Under the pieces are notes generated by a model, which made no database searches, was not told the DNA's origin, and saw nothing but the letters and a program-made list of their open reading frames with translations. Shown one piece after another: positions 53,185 to 62,179 of a stretch of 64,000 nt of DNA. Position 1 is the first letter of the stretch. Each line of letters begins with the position of its first letter. Position numbers and translations under genes: made by a program. This stretch comes from JASHUC01 sp035523875. Lineage in GTDB: Bacteria > Pseudomonadota > Gammaproteobacteria > Steroidobacterales > Steroidobacteraceae. The DNA is taken from the NCBI GenBank assembly GCA_035523875.1, contig DATKPY010000021.1, forward strand, positions 1-64,000, read 5' to 3'.

Positions 53185-54330
53185 CTACCGCCCAGCGAGC
53201 GCATCGACGATTCTGAGCCTGGCCGCTCGCAGACCCGGCACGCTCACACTCAAGAGTGCCACCACCACGGCCCCGAGGACTCCGGCTTCCACGACGATGA
53301 TCGGCATGGAAAGTCCGGGCACATACTTGGCCGCGAGTGGGAAGGCGATCCACGCAAGGGCGAGGCCCGTCAACGAGGCGGCGACGCATATCAGCAGCGA
53401 CTCGGCGGCCACGAGGACGAACACCGTCCGATCGCCGAAGCCGAGGGTCTTGAGCACGGCCAGTTCGGGAGTGCGCTCGCGCACCGTCTGCATCATCATG
53501 GTCGCGGTGGAGAACACCAGCGCGACCAGCACGGCGCTCACGATCGCGCGGATTGCGAAGTTCAGATCGCCGATCGACTGCAACTGCTGCTCCGCGTTTT
53601 CCCGGAACGACGCGGTGCGCGTTCCGCTCGCGGAGTTGGCGAACGTGCGGTCGATGGTCTCGCCCACGGCCGCCGCCTGTCGGGGATCGGACACGACGGC
53701 GTAGAAGTTGCGGACCGTTCCCTTGTTGAGGGCCCGCGCTTCATTCAGGTAGTCATAGTTGGCGACGATGAACCCCGACTCGCCGAGCTCGTGGTCCGTG
53801 AACGTGCCGACGATGTCGAATGCCCAGGTCCCCGATCCGTTGCTCTGCAGGGTGCTCGAGCTGAGCGGGATCCGATCGCCGACGTGCCAGCCGTATTTTT
53901 TGCCGATATCCGCGCTGATCAGCGCGCCGGTCCGGGTCTTCCGCAGCGCATCGAGGTCCTTCGGCTCGACCTTGAAGATCTCCGGCGCGAGCGTGAGCCA
54001 AACGTTGCTCGGCTCGATGGCAAGCACGAATACCGGCTGGGTCGGCTTCCGGTAGGTCCCGAGGAAGCCGTCGGCGAAAGTGACGGTCTTGACGCCGCGG
54101 ATCCTGCGCAGCCGCTCGCGGTATGCCAGGGGGAGCGGCGTTCCTCCCTGGGCACTCGGCGCGACGAACAGCACGTCTGCGCGGGACTTCGCGACGGCCA
54201 CATCCATGCCGGTCTTCATGCCCTGCAGGAGCCCGAACAGCGCAAAGGCCACGCTCACCTGCAGAAAGATCAGCGCCGTCCGAACCGGTCGGCGCCACAG
54301 GCCGGACCAGAGGAGCGGGAGAAATCTCAT
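53185..54330 (-). CDS. FtsX/MacB-type ABC permease, type A, pair 2
   Basis: A 381-residue permease. It begins FLPLLWSGLWRRPVRTALIF with the first helix, a periplasmic domain to about residue 255, then three helices including TMMMQTVRERTPELAVLKTLGF. It is the paralogue of the 381-residue permease at 55453, which has the same start pattern (WSGLWRK) and QTVRERTSELAVLKTVGF. Lies directly upstream of its type B partner in one operon. It may export a peptide, lipid or lipoprotein, as MacB and LolCDE relatives do. Confidence 0.88.
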   Translation of the reverse strand: MRFLPLLWSGLWRRPVRTALIFLQVSVAFALFGLLQGMKTGMDVAVAKSRADVLFVAPSAQGGTPLPLAYRERLRRIRGVKTVTFADGFLGTYRKPTQPVFVLAIEPSNVWLTLAPEIFKVEPKDLDALRKTRTGALISADIGKKYGWHVGDRIPLSSSTLQSNGSGTWAFDIVGTFTDHELGESGFIVANYDYLNEARALNKGTVRNFYAVVSDPRQAAAVGETIDRTFANSASGTRTASFRENAEQQLQSIGDLNFAIRAIVSAVLVALVFSTATMMMQTVRERTPELAVLKTLGFGDRTVFVLVAAESLLICVAASLTGLALAWIAFPLAAKYVPGLSMPIIVVEAGVLGAVVVALLSVSVPGLRAARLRIVDALAGR

Positions 54331-54454
54331 GCGCCCGTCCCGAGCGGGCGAACGGGATGACTCGTGTCGATTGCGCCGGACGTTGCGGCCGGCGGTCGCC
54401 GCGCGCGCTCCGCGGGCGGGGAGAGCGGAAGCTCGAGCACGGCTATCTGTCCAT

Positions 54455-55300
54455 TCAACGAGGGCCGCGGTTGCCTCGGAAGTTGACCTGCAGCAGATGG
54501 GTCAACGTGTGCACATAGCGCAGCTTGCCGTTTTCCACCCGGAACAGATGACTGTCGGCTGCACCGCTGCCGCCGTGCAGGCCTGCCGCGCCGAACGTGC
54601 AGAAGACCTGCACCGTGCCGAGCACCTCGTCCACGATGAATCTGCGGTTGACGATGTTGACTCCAGCCGGGACGCCCACTTCGCAGCTGTCCGCGGGTGA
54701 GCCTCGGCCGGTATAGGCACCGCCCTCGAGTCGCTCGCAGGGGAAGCCCCACGGCACCAGGTCGATTCTCTTCTCCAGGAAGGCATCGAGATAGGCGTTG
54801 GCCGCAGCCACCAGCGTGTCACGGGAGGCGCGCGCTTCAGCCGGGATCGGTCCCCAATCCTCCGCGGAGGAGTGCTTGAGGTAGGAGTCGGCGTTGAACA
54901 GCCAGTAACCCTTCGTGGTCCAGAGGATTTCGATCTCGACGATCTTGTCGTGGTTGACGCGCAGACGGGTACCGAACACGTAAGGGGCGGACGGGTCGGT
55001 CACGATGACCTCCGTGAACGACTGGCACGTGGCGGTATCGAAGATACTGCGCTGGTGGTCGATCTTGAGCGGCTTGTCGATGAATCCCTTCTGGATGTCC
55101 GCGGGGGCCGCGTTCTCCCAGTAGCCGATCCCCTTGGCGAGCGGCAGACCGGAGGTGTCGCCCTTGGTCTGTGCGGTGAGGTAGAGGTCGACGGCCTCCT
55201 TCAGTCCCCCGCGCGTGCAGGACACCTCCGCGTGGCTCAGGGCGGGAGTGAGCGAGGCGCTGAGGCCGAGGCAGAAAGAGATGAGAGTGAGACGTTTCAT
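54455..55300 (-). CDS. Secreted DUF8021-like protein
   Basis: A 281-residue exported protein: signal peptide (LISFCLGLSASLTPALSHA), then a helix with GGLKEAVDLYLTAQTKGD, a TCQSFTEVIV strand, AYLDAFLEKRID and a final domain with NRRFIVDEVLGTVQVFCTFG. This looks like the NTF2-like DUF8021 architecture seen in secreted proteins; no catalytic residues are evident. ATG 55300 is used because it starts the leader. It lies between two outward-pointing permease pairs, 124 bp from the pair on its own strand. Confidence 0.65.
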   Translation of the reverse strand: MKRLTLISFCLGLSASLTPALSHAEVSCTRGGLKEAVDLYLTAQTKGDTSGLPLAKGIGYWENAAPADIQKGFIDKPLKIDHQRSIFDTATCQSFTEVIVTDPSAPYVFGTRLRVNHDKIVEIEILWTTKGYWLFNADSYLKHSSAEDWGPIPAEARASRDTLVAAANAYLDAFLEKRIDLVPWGFPCERLEGGAYTGRGSPADSCEVGVPAGVNIVNRRFIVDEVLGTVQVFCTFGAAGLHGGSGAADSHLFRVENGKLRYVHTLTHLLQVNFRGNRGPR

Positions 55301-55452
55301 CGGATGCTCCCCCAGTTGAGCGCGGTCGCTGCGGATTCTGACATAGCCGCGAATGCTCTCATGAATCCACGGGCGAGACGCGGCCATTTGCGCGGTCGCA
55401 GGCGGCTTGGCGAACGCCGCACGCGCGCCTAGACTTCCGGCACGGATCGACC

Positions 55453-56598
55453 ATGAAGTACGTCTTTCTCATCTGGTCGGGGCTGTGGCGCAAGCGCATG
55501 CGCGCCGCGCTCATCCTGCTTCAGGTCACCCTCGCCTTCACGCTGTTCGGGGTCCTGCAGGGCCTCGACACCGGCATCAAGCAGGCGATCGCCAAGGCGC
55601 ACGCGGACCGCATGTATGTGCTGAGCCGCGTGAGCAGCGGCGATTCCCTGCCGCTCGGCCTGCTCGCGCAGATTCAACAGGTGCCGGGGGTAACGGCCGT
55701 GAGCTACACGACCGGGATCGGTGGCACCTATCAGAGACCGGACCAGCAGGTGGCAGCCGACGGGGTCGATGCGGCGAGCTTCGCGCACATCTTTCGCGAG
55801 ATCGTGATTCCTCCGCAGGCGCTCCAGTCGCTCGTGCGCACCCGCACGGGAGCGATCGTCGGACAGCGGCTCGCGGATCGCTACGGGTGGAAGATCGGTC
55901 AGCGGATCCCATTGCAATCGCCCATCGTGCAGCGCAACGGCTCGCCCGACTGGAGCTTCGATATCGTCGGCATGTTCACCGAACCCGACGCGCCCGACAA
56001 CGCGAACTTTCTCATCGCCAACTACGCCTACCTCAACGAGGCCCGTCAGGCCAATCGTGACACGGTCAATGAATTCGTGGTGCAAATCGACGATCCCAAA
56101 CGCTCGGCGCTCATCGGCCACGAGATCGATGCGCTCTTTGCCAATTCGCCGCACGAGACCCGCACGCAGTCCGAATCGGATCTCGCCGCCGCGCAGGTCG
56201 AGCGCATCGGCGACATCGACTTTCTCGCGCATGCGGTCACCGCGGCGGCGTTCTTCGCGCTGCTGTTCGCAACCGGGGCGCTCATGATGCAGACCGTTCG
56301 CGAGCGCACATCGGAGCTCGCGGTGCTGAAGACCGTGGGCTTCGCGGACCGCCGCGTGATGACCCTGATCCTGACCGAGGCGCTCGTCTCCTGCCTCCTT
56401 GGCGCGGCCATCGGACTCGGGATTGCGGCGCTGCTGCTGCCGCGCGCGCGCCAGCTCATCGGCGGGGTGGGAGCGATTCCCGGGGTGGTCGTCGGCGCAG
56501 GCTTTGCGTGCGCCGTCCTGCTTGCGCTCGCAAGCGGAGCGATTCCCGCGTGGCGTGGACTCAAGCTCGAAGTCGCGGCGGCATTGGCGCGGCACTGA
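55453..56598 (+). CDS. FtsX/MacB-type ABC permease, type A, pair 1
   Basis: A 381-residue permease: first helix RAALILLQVTLAFTLFGVLQ, periplasmic core with GTYQRPDQQVAADGVDA and PDWSFDIVGMFTEP, then three helices including ALMMQTVRERTSELAVLKTV. Closely related to the permease at 53185 and of identical length. The type B partner follows after eight bases. A substrate cannot be inferred. Confidence 0.88.
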   Translation: MKYVFLIWSGLWRKRMRAALILLQVTLAFTLFGVLQGLDTGIKQAIAKAHADRMYVLSRVSSGDSLPLGLLAQIQQVPGVTAVSYTTGIGGTYQRPDQQVAADGVDAASFAHIFREIVIPPQALQSLVRTRTGAIVGQRLADRYGWKIGQRIPLQSPIVQRNGSPDWSFDIVGMFTEPDAPDNANFLIANYAYLNEARQANRDTVNEFVVQIDDPKRSALIGHEIDALFANSPHETRTQSESDLAAAQVERIGDIDFLAHAVTAAAFFALLFATGALMMQTVRERTSELAVLKTVGFADRRVMTLILTEALVSCLLGAAIGLGIAALLLPRARQLIGGVGAIPGVVVGAGFACAVLLALASGAIPAWRGLKLEVAAALARH

Positions 56599-56606
56599 GG
56601 GCTCGC

Positions 56607-57767
56607 ATGCGATCGCTCAGGCAGTTGGTTGCGCTCACGAGCTTCGGGCTGCGGAGCATTCCGGCGCGCCTCGGCGCCTCGCTCGTCACGGTCATCGGCA
56701 TCATGACGGTCGTGGCCGTGCTGGTGTCGCTCCTGTCGATGGGCGAGGGGGCACAGTTCTGGGAGACCGGGCAGTCCCGAGCGGATCGGGCGGTGGTGCT
56801 GAGTCGCGCTGAGTTCAGTGCCTTCTCCAGCCGGATCACCCGCGATGAGATCGCGGTCCTCTCGCACGAGCCCGGCGTCAAGAAGGACGCGGACGGCAAT
56901 CCCCTCGTCACCGCGGGCAGCATGGTCGGGGTCGACGTGGTCACGAAGGCGAATGAGCGCGGCACGCTCTACCTGGTCGGCATCACCAACCACCACGTCT
57001 ACCCGGAGATCCACGTCCTCGCCGGCCACTGGCCGCGAGCGGGGCTGCACGAGCTCGCGGTGAGCAAGGTGGCGCAAAGGCTCGACCGGGGAGTCGAGAT
57101 CGGCGATCGCATCGCCCTGCGCGGCTCCGAGTGGACGATCGTGGGGGTGTTCGAGGACGCGAAGGGCGTGTTCGAGCAGGTCCTGTTCGGCGACGGCGAG
57201 ACGGTACTCTCCGCATTCGGCCGTGATGCCTATCAGCAGTTGACCGTCATGCTCGACACGCCGGCTGCGTTCCCACGGTTCAAGCAGGCGGTCCTCGCCG
57301 ATCCATCGCTCAAGGTCGATGTCTACACGGAGGCCGCCAATCGCGAGAAGACCTTCACGGGACTGCGCGGGCTGCTCGACTTCGTGAGCTACTTCATCGG
57401 CACGCTGATGGCGATGGGGGCGATCTGCGCTGCACTTTCGAGCCTTTACGCCTCGGTCGATGCGCGCGGACGGGAGATCGCCACGCTGCGCGCGCTCGGG
57501 TTCTCAGCCGTTCCGGTGCTTGCCTCGGTCCTCATCGAGGGGATGCTGCTCGCACTCGGCTCGGCCGTGGCGGGGGCGCTCATCGCCTGGCTCGTCTTCA
57601 ACGGCAAGATCATCAGCACGGAAGGGCTCACCTTCCCGCTCGCCGTGAGTCCGCACATCGTGCTCGTCAGCATCATCTGGGCGCTCGCGATCGGGCTCGG
57701 TGGCGCCCTGTTGCCCGCGATCCGCGCCGCGCGAGTTCCGGTCGCCTTCGCCATGCGCGAGACGTAG
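56607..57767 (+). CDS. FtsX/MacB-type ABC permease, type B, pair 1
   Basis: A 386-residue permease with first helix LGASLVTVIGIMTVVAVLVS, periplasmic core (about 45-265) and three helices with SSLYASVDARGREIATLRAL and a last ALAIGLGGALLPAIRAARVP. Paralogue of the permease at 52007. ATG 56607 follows the type A stop by eight bases. The next gene, arylmalonate-decarboxylase-like, begins only 14 bases after the stop, so all three may be one transcript. Confidence 0.88.
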   Translation: MRSLRQLVALTSFGLRSIPARLGASLVTVIGIMTVVAVLVSLLSMGEGAQFWETGQSRADRAVVLSRAEFSAFSSRITRDEIAVLSHEPGVKKDADGNPLVTAGSMVGVDVVTKANERGTLYLVGITNHHVYPEIHVLAGHWPRAGLHELAVSKVAQRLDRGVEIGDRIALRGSEWTIVGVFEDAKGVFEQVLFGDGETVLSAFGRDAYQQLTVMLDTPAAFPRFKQAVLADPSLKVDVYTEAANREKTFTGLRGLLDFVSYFIGTLMAMGAICAALSSLYASVDARGREIATLRALGFSAVPVLASVLIEGMLLALGSAVAGALIAWLVFNGKIISTEGLTFPLAVSPHIVLVSIIWALAIGLGGALLPAIRAARVPVAFAMRET

Positions 57768-57781
57768 CTCCCGAGACCGCC

Positions 57782-58558
57782 GTGGCGATTGCGCGCCGTG
57801 ACGTCCTGAAAGGCACCCTGGCGACCGTCGCGAGTCGGGCGCTCGGTGCGCCCGCGCGGCGCGTGCTCGGTCTGATCGCGCCGGTCGATGTTGCGGTGCC
57901 GCCGGAAGCCGGCCTCCTGTACCCGGGCGTGCGATTCGAGGGACGTGGCCTCGGACTGAGGACCATGACGCCGGAAGGCTACGATCAGGTGCTCGAGCGC
58001 ATCTCCCCGGCGGCCGTCGCGCTCGCTGCCGCCGGCGCCGAGGCGCTCGTGCTGATGGGCACCTCGCTCAGCTTCTATCGCGGTGCCGGCTTCAACCGCG
58101 AGCTCACGCGGCGCATGCGGGCGGCGGCCGGGCGACCTGCGGTGACCATGAGCACGGCCGTGTGTGATGCGTTGCGCAGCGTCGGCGCGCGACGCTTGGC
58201 CGTCGCAACCGCCTACGATGCGGAGGTGAATCGTCGGCTACAGCGCTTTCTGTACGCAGAGGGCTTCTCGGTGCGCGCGATCCGCGGCCTCGACATCGAG
58301 CGGGTCGAGGACATCACGAGCGTGACGCAAGCGGGACTTCTGCGCTTCAGCGCAGCCGTCTACCGGTCTGCCCGTGCGGCGGACGCGTTGCTCATCTCCT
58401 GCGGCGGACTGCACACGCTCGATCTGCTCGCGCCGCTCGAATCGCGCTGCGGTGTGCCGGTCGTGTCGAGTCTGCCGCACGCGCTGTGGGCCGGAGTTCG
58501 CCTGCTCGGGTTGAGCGGACGCGTGCCGGGCTACGGGCGCGTGTTGGCGCAGGCTTAA
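57782..58558 (+). CDS. Arylmalonate decarboxylase-like protein with Tat-like leader
   Basis: A 258-residue Asp/Glu racemase-superfamily protein close to Bordetella arylmalonate decarboxylase. VLMGTSLSFYRGAGFNREL gives the Gly93-Thr94-Ser95 dioxyanion-hole segment; TMSTAV and LATAY-type VATAYDAEVN follow; the catalytic Cys is Cys207 in LLISCGGLHTLD; the end is VPGYGRV. Gly rather than Cys at position 93 favours decarboxylase over racemase. About 27 extra N-terminal residues carry ARRDVLKG, like a twin-arginine leader, though the following hydrophobic part contains an Arg. Enzymes of this type remove CO2 from aryl-malonates; the natural substrate is unknown. It follows the permease gene by 14 bases. 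Confidence 0.83.
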   Translation: MAIARRDVLKGTLATVASRALGAPARRVLGLIAPVDVAVPPEAGLLYPGVRFEGRGLGLRTMTPEGYDQVLERISPAAVALAAAGAEALVLMGTSLSFYRGAGFNRELTRRMRAAAGRPAVTMSTAVCDALRSVGARRLAVATAYDAEVNRRLQRFLYAEGFSVRAIRGLDIERVEDITSVTQAGLLRFSAAVYRSARAADALLISCGGLHTLDLLAPLESRCGVPVVSSLPHALWAGVRLLGLSGRVPGYGRVLAQA

Positions 58559-58586
58559 GATCGGCCCCCGCCGCTCGCTCGTTCCT

Positions 58587-58604
58587 GCGGCCGGCTCCGG
58601 CCGC
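58587..58604. terminator. Hairpin between converging genes
   Basis: GCGGCCGG-CT-CCGGCCGC is a perfect 8-bp inverted repeat in the 45-bp gap between the decarboxylase-like gene and the converging SDR gene; its last base touches the SDR stop codon. Palindromic, so it could act in both directions, but no T-run is present. Confidence 0.4.
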
Positions 58605-59353
58605 TACAGGTTCGCCATGCCGCCATCGACGTTGAGCTCGACTCCGGTGATGTAGGAGGCCTCGCTGGAGGCGAGGAACGCCACCGCATTCGCAATCTCC
58701 TCGGGACTGCCCATCCGTTTCATCGGGACGCGATCGGCGACCCCGGCCTTGAAGCTCTCGATCTGCTCCTGCGTCATCCCGCTGCGGCCGAAGATCGGGG
58801 TGGCGATCGGCCCCGGTGCAACCGCGTTCACGCGGATGTTGCGCGCGAGCAGCTCCGTGGCGGCGGTGCGGGCGAAGGAGCGTACGGCCGCTTTGGTTGC
58901 GGCATAGATTCCCATGTTGGGCGGGCCCTTGCTCGCGGCGACGCTGGTGTTGAGGATCACGGACGCCCCGTCGTTGAGATGCGGCAGCGCTTTCTGGATG
59001 GTGAAGTAGAGCCCCTTCACGTTGATCGCGAACAGCTCATCGAAGAGCGCTTCCGGCGCTGCGCTGTAGGGGGCGAATTTCCCGATGCCGGCGTTCGCGA
59101 ACAGCACATCGATCCTGCCGAGCTTGTCGGCGACGAACGCGTAGAGACGATCGATGTCCGCAAGCCTCGCGACATCGCTCTGGAACGCCAGGCTCCGGGT
59201 GCCGATGGCGCTCACGGCGGCATCGAGGCTGCGCGCATCCCGGCCGGTGATGACCACGCGCGCGCCCTCTGCGTGCAAGCGCCGCGCGCTCGCCAAACCG
59301 ATGCCGCTATTGCCGCCGGTCACGACCGCTACTTTGCCTTCGAACCTTTCCAC
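58604..59353 (-). CDS. SDR family oxidoreductase
   Basis: A 249-residue short-chain dehydrogenase/reductase with the NAD(P) fold VVTGGNSGIGLASARRL, NAG in LFANAGIG, catalytic Ser in NTSVAASK and YAATKAAVRSF. The end is SSEASYITGVELNVDGGMANL. AGGAG lies six bases before GTG 59353, so a longer ORF start at 59452 is rejected. The substrate is unknown. It is divergent from the ArsR-type regulator, which probably controls it. Confidence 0.92.
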   Translation of the reverse strand: MERFEGKVAVVTGGNSGIGLASARRLHAEGARVVITGRDARSLDAAVSAIGTRSLAFQSDVARLADIDRLYAFVADKLGRIDVLFANAGIGKFAPYSAAPEALFDELFAINVKGLYFTIQKALPHLNDGASVILNTSVAASKGPPNMGIYAATKAAVRSFARTAATELLARNIRVNAVAPGPIATPIFGRSGMTQEQIESFKAGVADRVPMKRMGSPEEIANAVAFLASSEASYITGVELNVDGGMANL

Positions 59354-59380
59354 GGGGATCTCCTGCTGCTCGTTGCGTTG

Positions 59381-59428
59381 ATACAGTATTATTGAACTAT
59401 GGAACCGAGACCAAGATCGTTTTAGAAT
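59381..59428. promoter_or_regulatory. Divergent SDR/ArsR control region
   Basis: The 81-bp gap between the SDR and ArsR-type starts holds the small palindrome ATACAGTAT (59381-59389) and TAGAAT (59423-59428), a -10-like box ending six bases before the regulator ATG at 59435. If used, the regulator mRNA would be leaderless. TTGAAC (59392-59397) is too far from it to be a standard -35. Confidence 0.35.
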
Positions 59429-59434
59429 GACGAT

Positions 59435-59758
59435 ATGACCCAATTCGTGCATCCCGGGAAGGAGGACATCACCCTCGCCGGGGTACTGGGCGCTCTCGGC
59501 GATCCGGTGCGCCTCGAGATCCTGCGGAAGCTGCTCGACGAGCGGCGCGGCGGGCTGTCGTGCTCGGCGGCGGCTCCCTGCGCGGAGATGGCGAAGTCGA
59601 CGCTGTCACATCATTTCCGCGTCCTGCGCGATGCAGGCTTGATCCGCACGACCAAGCAGGGCGTGGAGAATATGAACAGCGTGCGCTCGGAGGATTTGAA
59701 CGAGCGGTTTCCCGGGTTGCTCGCGACGATCATGAAGTTGCACCGCGCAACCGGTTGA
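59435..59758 (+). CDS. ArsR-type winged-helix transcriptional regulator
   Basis: A 107-residue DNA-binding protein with LGALGDPVRLEILRKLLDE and the recognition helix region KSTLSHHFRVLRDAGLIRTT, as in ArsR/SmtB regulators. Two Cys (SCSAAAPC, about residues 43-49) precede the recognition helix and could sense metal or thiol chemistry, though they are not a standard metal site. Divergent from the SDR gene, its likely target. Confidence 0.88.
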   Translation: MTQFVHPGKEDITLAGVLGALGDPVRLEILRKLLDERRGGLSCSAAAPCAEMAKSTLSHHFRVLRDAGLIRTTKQGVENMNSVRSEDLNERFPGLLATIMKLHRATG

Positions 59759-59795
59759 TTGCGCTCGCGTGCCGGCGCTTGCCAGGGCCGCTGCC

Positions 59796-59826
59796 AAAAA
59801 AAGAGGGCCGCCACACGGGCGGCCCC
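59796..59826 (-). terminator. Rho-independent terminator of the phosphoesterase gene
   Basis: On the minus strand, GGGCCGCC and GGCGGCCC form an 8-bp GC stem with a five-base loop, followed by TCTTTTTTT (T-run at 59802 down to 59796). It lies 26 bp after the stop of the minus-strand phosphoesterase gene (59852). A textbook intrinsic terminator. Confidence 0.85.
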
Positions 59827-59851
59827 GTCAGGGAGTGAACCGGCTGTGCGC

Positions 59852-62179
59852 CTAGTGGGCGCCGGGCGGAGCCGGGAAGTCGAAGAAGTCGAACAGATCA
59901 TCGAGTGCGGGGGAGTTGAGCGGCGCATAGGACCCCGGCGGCTGCACGGGGTCCGGAAAGTTATCGCGGCTGCGATGCGTCACGGGTGGCAGGCGCCAGT
60001 TGCGCTCGATGAACTTGAGGATCGACACGTGATCCGCGTACTTGTGGGAGATGTATCCCGCGGCGCGCAGCGGCAGGTAGCTCGGATCCGCGACGACGAT
60101 CAGCGGGATGCGCGTGCCGTCGCCGAAGAAGTCGAGGGGCTGCACATAGCCGGAGTCGTAGTAGCCGCCGCCCTCGTCCTCGGTGATGAAGATGACGGTG
60201 TTCCTGGCGTAGGTCGGTGAGGCCTCGACCTGGTCGACGATCTTCTTCACGAACCCCTCGAACAGGTCGAGCTTCGAGGAGGACGGATGGCCGTCCACAT
60301 AGCCGCTCGGCTTGACGAAGGAAACCGCAGGCAGCGTGCCGTTTGCGATGTCCGAGTACAGGTTCACGGTGTCCTGGATGTGCGCCGCGACCTGTGCCGG
60401 GTTCGACATGATGGAGGTGTCGTACTGGAACGGGTTGCAGATGTTGCAGTACTCGTCCGCGTTACTGCCGTTCGCGCCCCAGTTCAACTGATAGGGGTCA
60501 TTGACGTAGTTGTTCCACTGGTCGCCATAGTATTTCCACGAAATCCCGTTGGCATTCATGTCATCGCCGATGCTCGGCGTCGATGACGGCGGGACGGTGA
60601 ACGGCGTGTTGGACGGATTGTGGTCGGTGTAGGCGTCGTTGCCGTTGCCGAACCAGCCCGGATTGTAGTTGTTGAGCAGGTAGTAGTGGCCGGGCGCGCA
60701 GCGCGGATCGATGTGCAGCTTGGCGAGATAGGCGAGGATCGGTCCGACGCCGGGCTGGCTGGGATCGGAGCAGTTGCTGTAGGAGCCGCCGCCGAAGGCT
60801 GCGCCGCCCTGATCGGCGGGGGTGTAGGGCGGCGGATAGCCGGAGTTGTAGCTCTCGCCGTAGCCGTCCTCGATGTACCAATTGTTGGTGCCGGGGGCGG
60901 GGTTGGGGTTCTCGATCTCATTCACCGTGCCCTGATCGGGAGTGCCGGTGAACGCCTGGACACCGTTGGGCGGTGTTTCCGGATGGCCGTTGCCGTCACT
61001 GAACCAGATCATGTCGCCGTGACCCAGCATGATGTGGTTGACGCCGGTGCCGCCGTTGACGGACTGGTGGAAGTTGTCGCTCATCGCATAGGTGTCCACC
61101 AGGCTCTTGAAGTACGGCACGTCGCCCTGGGCCATGTTGTAGAAACCGAGCGCGCTCGAGCCCTCACCGGTGGTCGCCGGGACCGAGTCGTAGAGCGCAT
61201 AGTCGTTGGCAGTCCATTGCGCGGCCGTCGGCGGATCCGTGGCCGAGTACCCGGTCGGGTACACGAACAGCTCGCTGAAGGAATCGCTGTAGTAACTGTT
61301 GGCGTACTGGGTCTGGGTGAGGCCATTGTTACCCGCGCCGATGGTGACCTCCACCCACGAGAACAGATTGCCATTGCAGCCGGAGGGGTTCTGCCAGGAG
61401 GCGTGCTCGAGGCTGCAGTTCAACTGCTGCCACATCTGGTAGAAGCGGTGGACCGGGCTTGCGCTGTAGTCCGTATACGCGAAGCGGTAGCCCGGCGTCG
61501 CCGAATTGGTGCCGTTGGTGAGCTGGAACGGGCCGGCCGGCAGGCTGTCGAAGTTCGCGATGCGCAGGTCCGGCGTGTAGCTGTACTGGTTGGTGCCGCC
61601 CGCCACCAGAGACTGGTAATAGGTGAGTCCATTGGCGTCTTGGGCGTCGGGAAGGCCCGTCTCCGTTTGCTGCGCGAGCGCCACCGCATTGGTGACGCAT
61701 GCGGCTTCAGCGGATCCCGTCGCGTATCTGCACGCTTTGGTCGTGAAATAGCCCTGCGCGTACTCCGGGCCGCCGACCTCCGGCGCCGGGAGCTGGTTGC
61801 CGGGAAACTCCTGCTTCGGCGGGCTCAGCAGGAAGCTGTCCTGGCCGCCGAGATCCGAGGCGGAGAGCTGCTGGGCCTTGCGGAAGTTCGGTCCCGGGAT
61901 CGCGTTGCGGTTGGCATCCAGCTGGATGATGCCCTCGCTCAGCAGGTTATAGACCGTCTGACCGGGCCTCGGTATGTACGTCGCGAACACGTGGTCGAAG
62001 CTGCGGTTCTCACCGATGATCACGATCACGTGCTTGACCGGCGTGACGGTGTCGTCGTCGGCCGAGCGCAGCGGAGCGCTCGCCACGGCGGGTCCGATCG
62101 ACATCTGCAGCAGCGCGAGTGAGCCGATTGCAGCGCGCAGGCTCGCGAGCACGGGCGATACAGTTCTATGGCAACTCAT
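59852..62179 (-). CDS. Secreted phosphoesterase (phospholipase C/acid phosphatase superfamily)
   Basis: A 775-residue exported protein with a signal peptide (ASLRAAIGSLALLQMSIGPA). The metal-binding start VIVIIGENRSFDHVF, VNHIMLGHGDMIWFSDGNG and the late ITEDEGGGYYDSGYVQPLDF plus GTRIPLIVV match the phosphoesterase family PF04185, which includes bacterial phospholipase C and acid phosphatases. The long central Asn/Gly-rich part is larger than in many relatives. The substrate is not certain. A strong terminator follows. The multicopper oxidase gene lies 201 bp upstream on the same strand. Confidence 0.88.
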   Translation of the reverse strand: MSCHRTVSPVLASLRAAIGSLALLQMSIGPAVASAPLRSADDDTVTPVKHVIVIIGENRSFDHVFATYIPRPGQTVYNLLSEGIIQLDANRNAIPGPNFRKAQQLSASDLGGQDSFLLSPPKQEFPGNQLPAPEVGGPEYAQGYFTTKACRYATGSAEAACVTNAVALAQQTETGLPDAQDANGLTYYQSLVAGGTNQYSYTPDLRIANFDSLPAGPFQLTNGTNSATPGYRFAYTDYSASPVHRFYQMWQQLNCSLEHASWQNPSGCNGNLFSWVEVTIGAGNNGLTQTQYANSYYSDSFSELFVYPTGYSATDPPTAAQWTANDYALYDSVPATTGEGSSALGFYNMAQGDVPYFKSLVDTYAMSDNFHQSVNGGTGVNHIMLGHGDMIWFSDGNGHPETPPNGVQAFTGTPDQGTVNEIENPNPAPGTNNWYIEDGYGESYNSGYPPPYTPADQGGAAFGGGSYSNCSDPSQPGVGPILAYLAKLHIDPRCAPGHYYLLNNYNPGWFGNGNDAYTDHNPSNTPFTVPPSSTPSIGDDMNANGISWKYYGDQWNNYVNDPYQLNWGANGSNADEYCNICNPFQYDTSIMSNPAQVAAHIQDTVNLYSDIANGTLPAVSFVKPSGYVDGHPSSSKLDLFEGFVKKIVDQVEASPTYARNTVIFITEDEGGGYYDSGYVQPLDFFGDGTRIPLIVVADPSYLPLRAAGYISHKYADHVSILKFIERNWRLPPVTHRSRDNFPDPVQPPGSYAPLNSPALDDLFDFFDFPAPPGAH

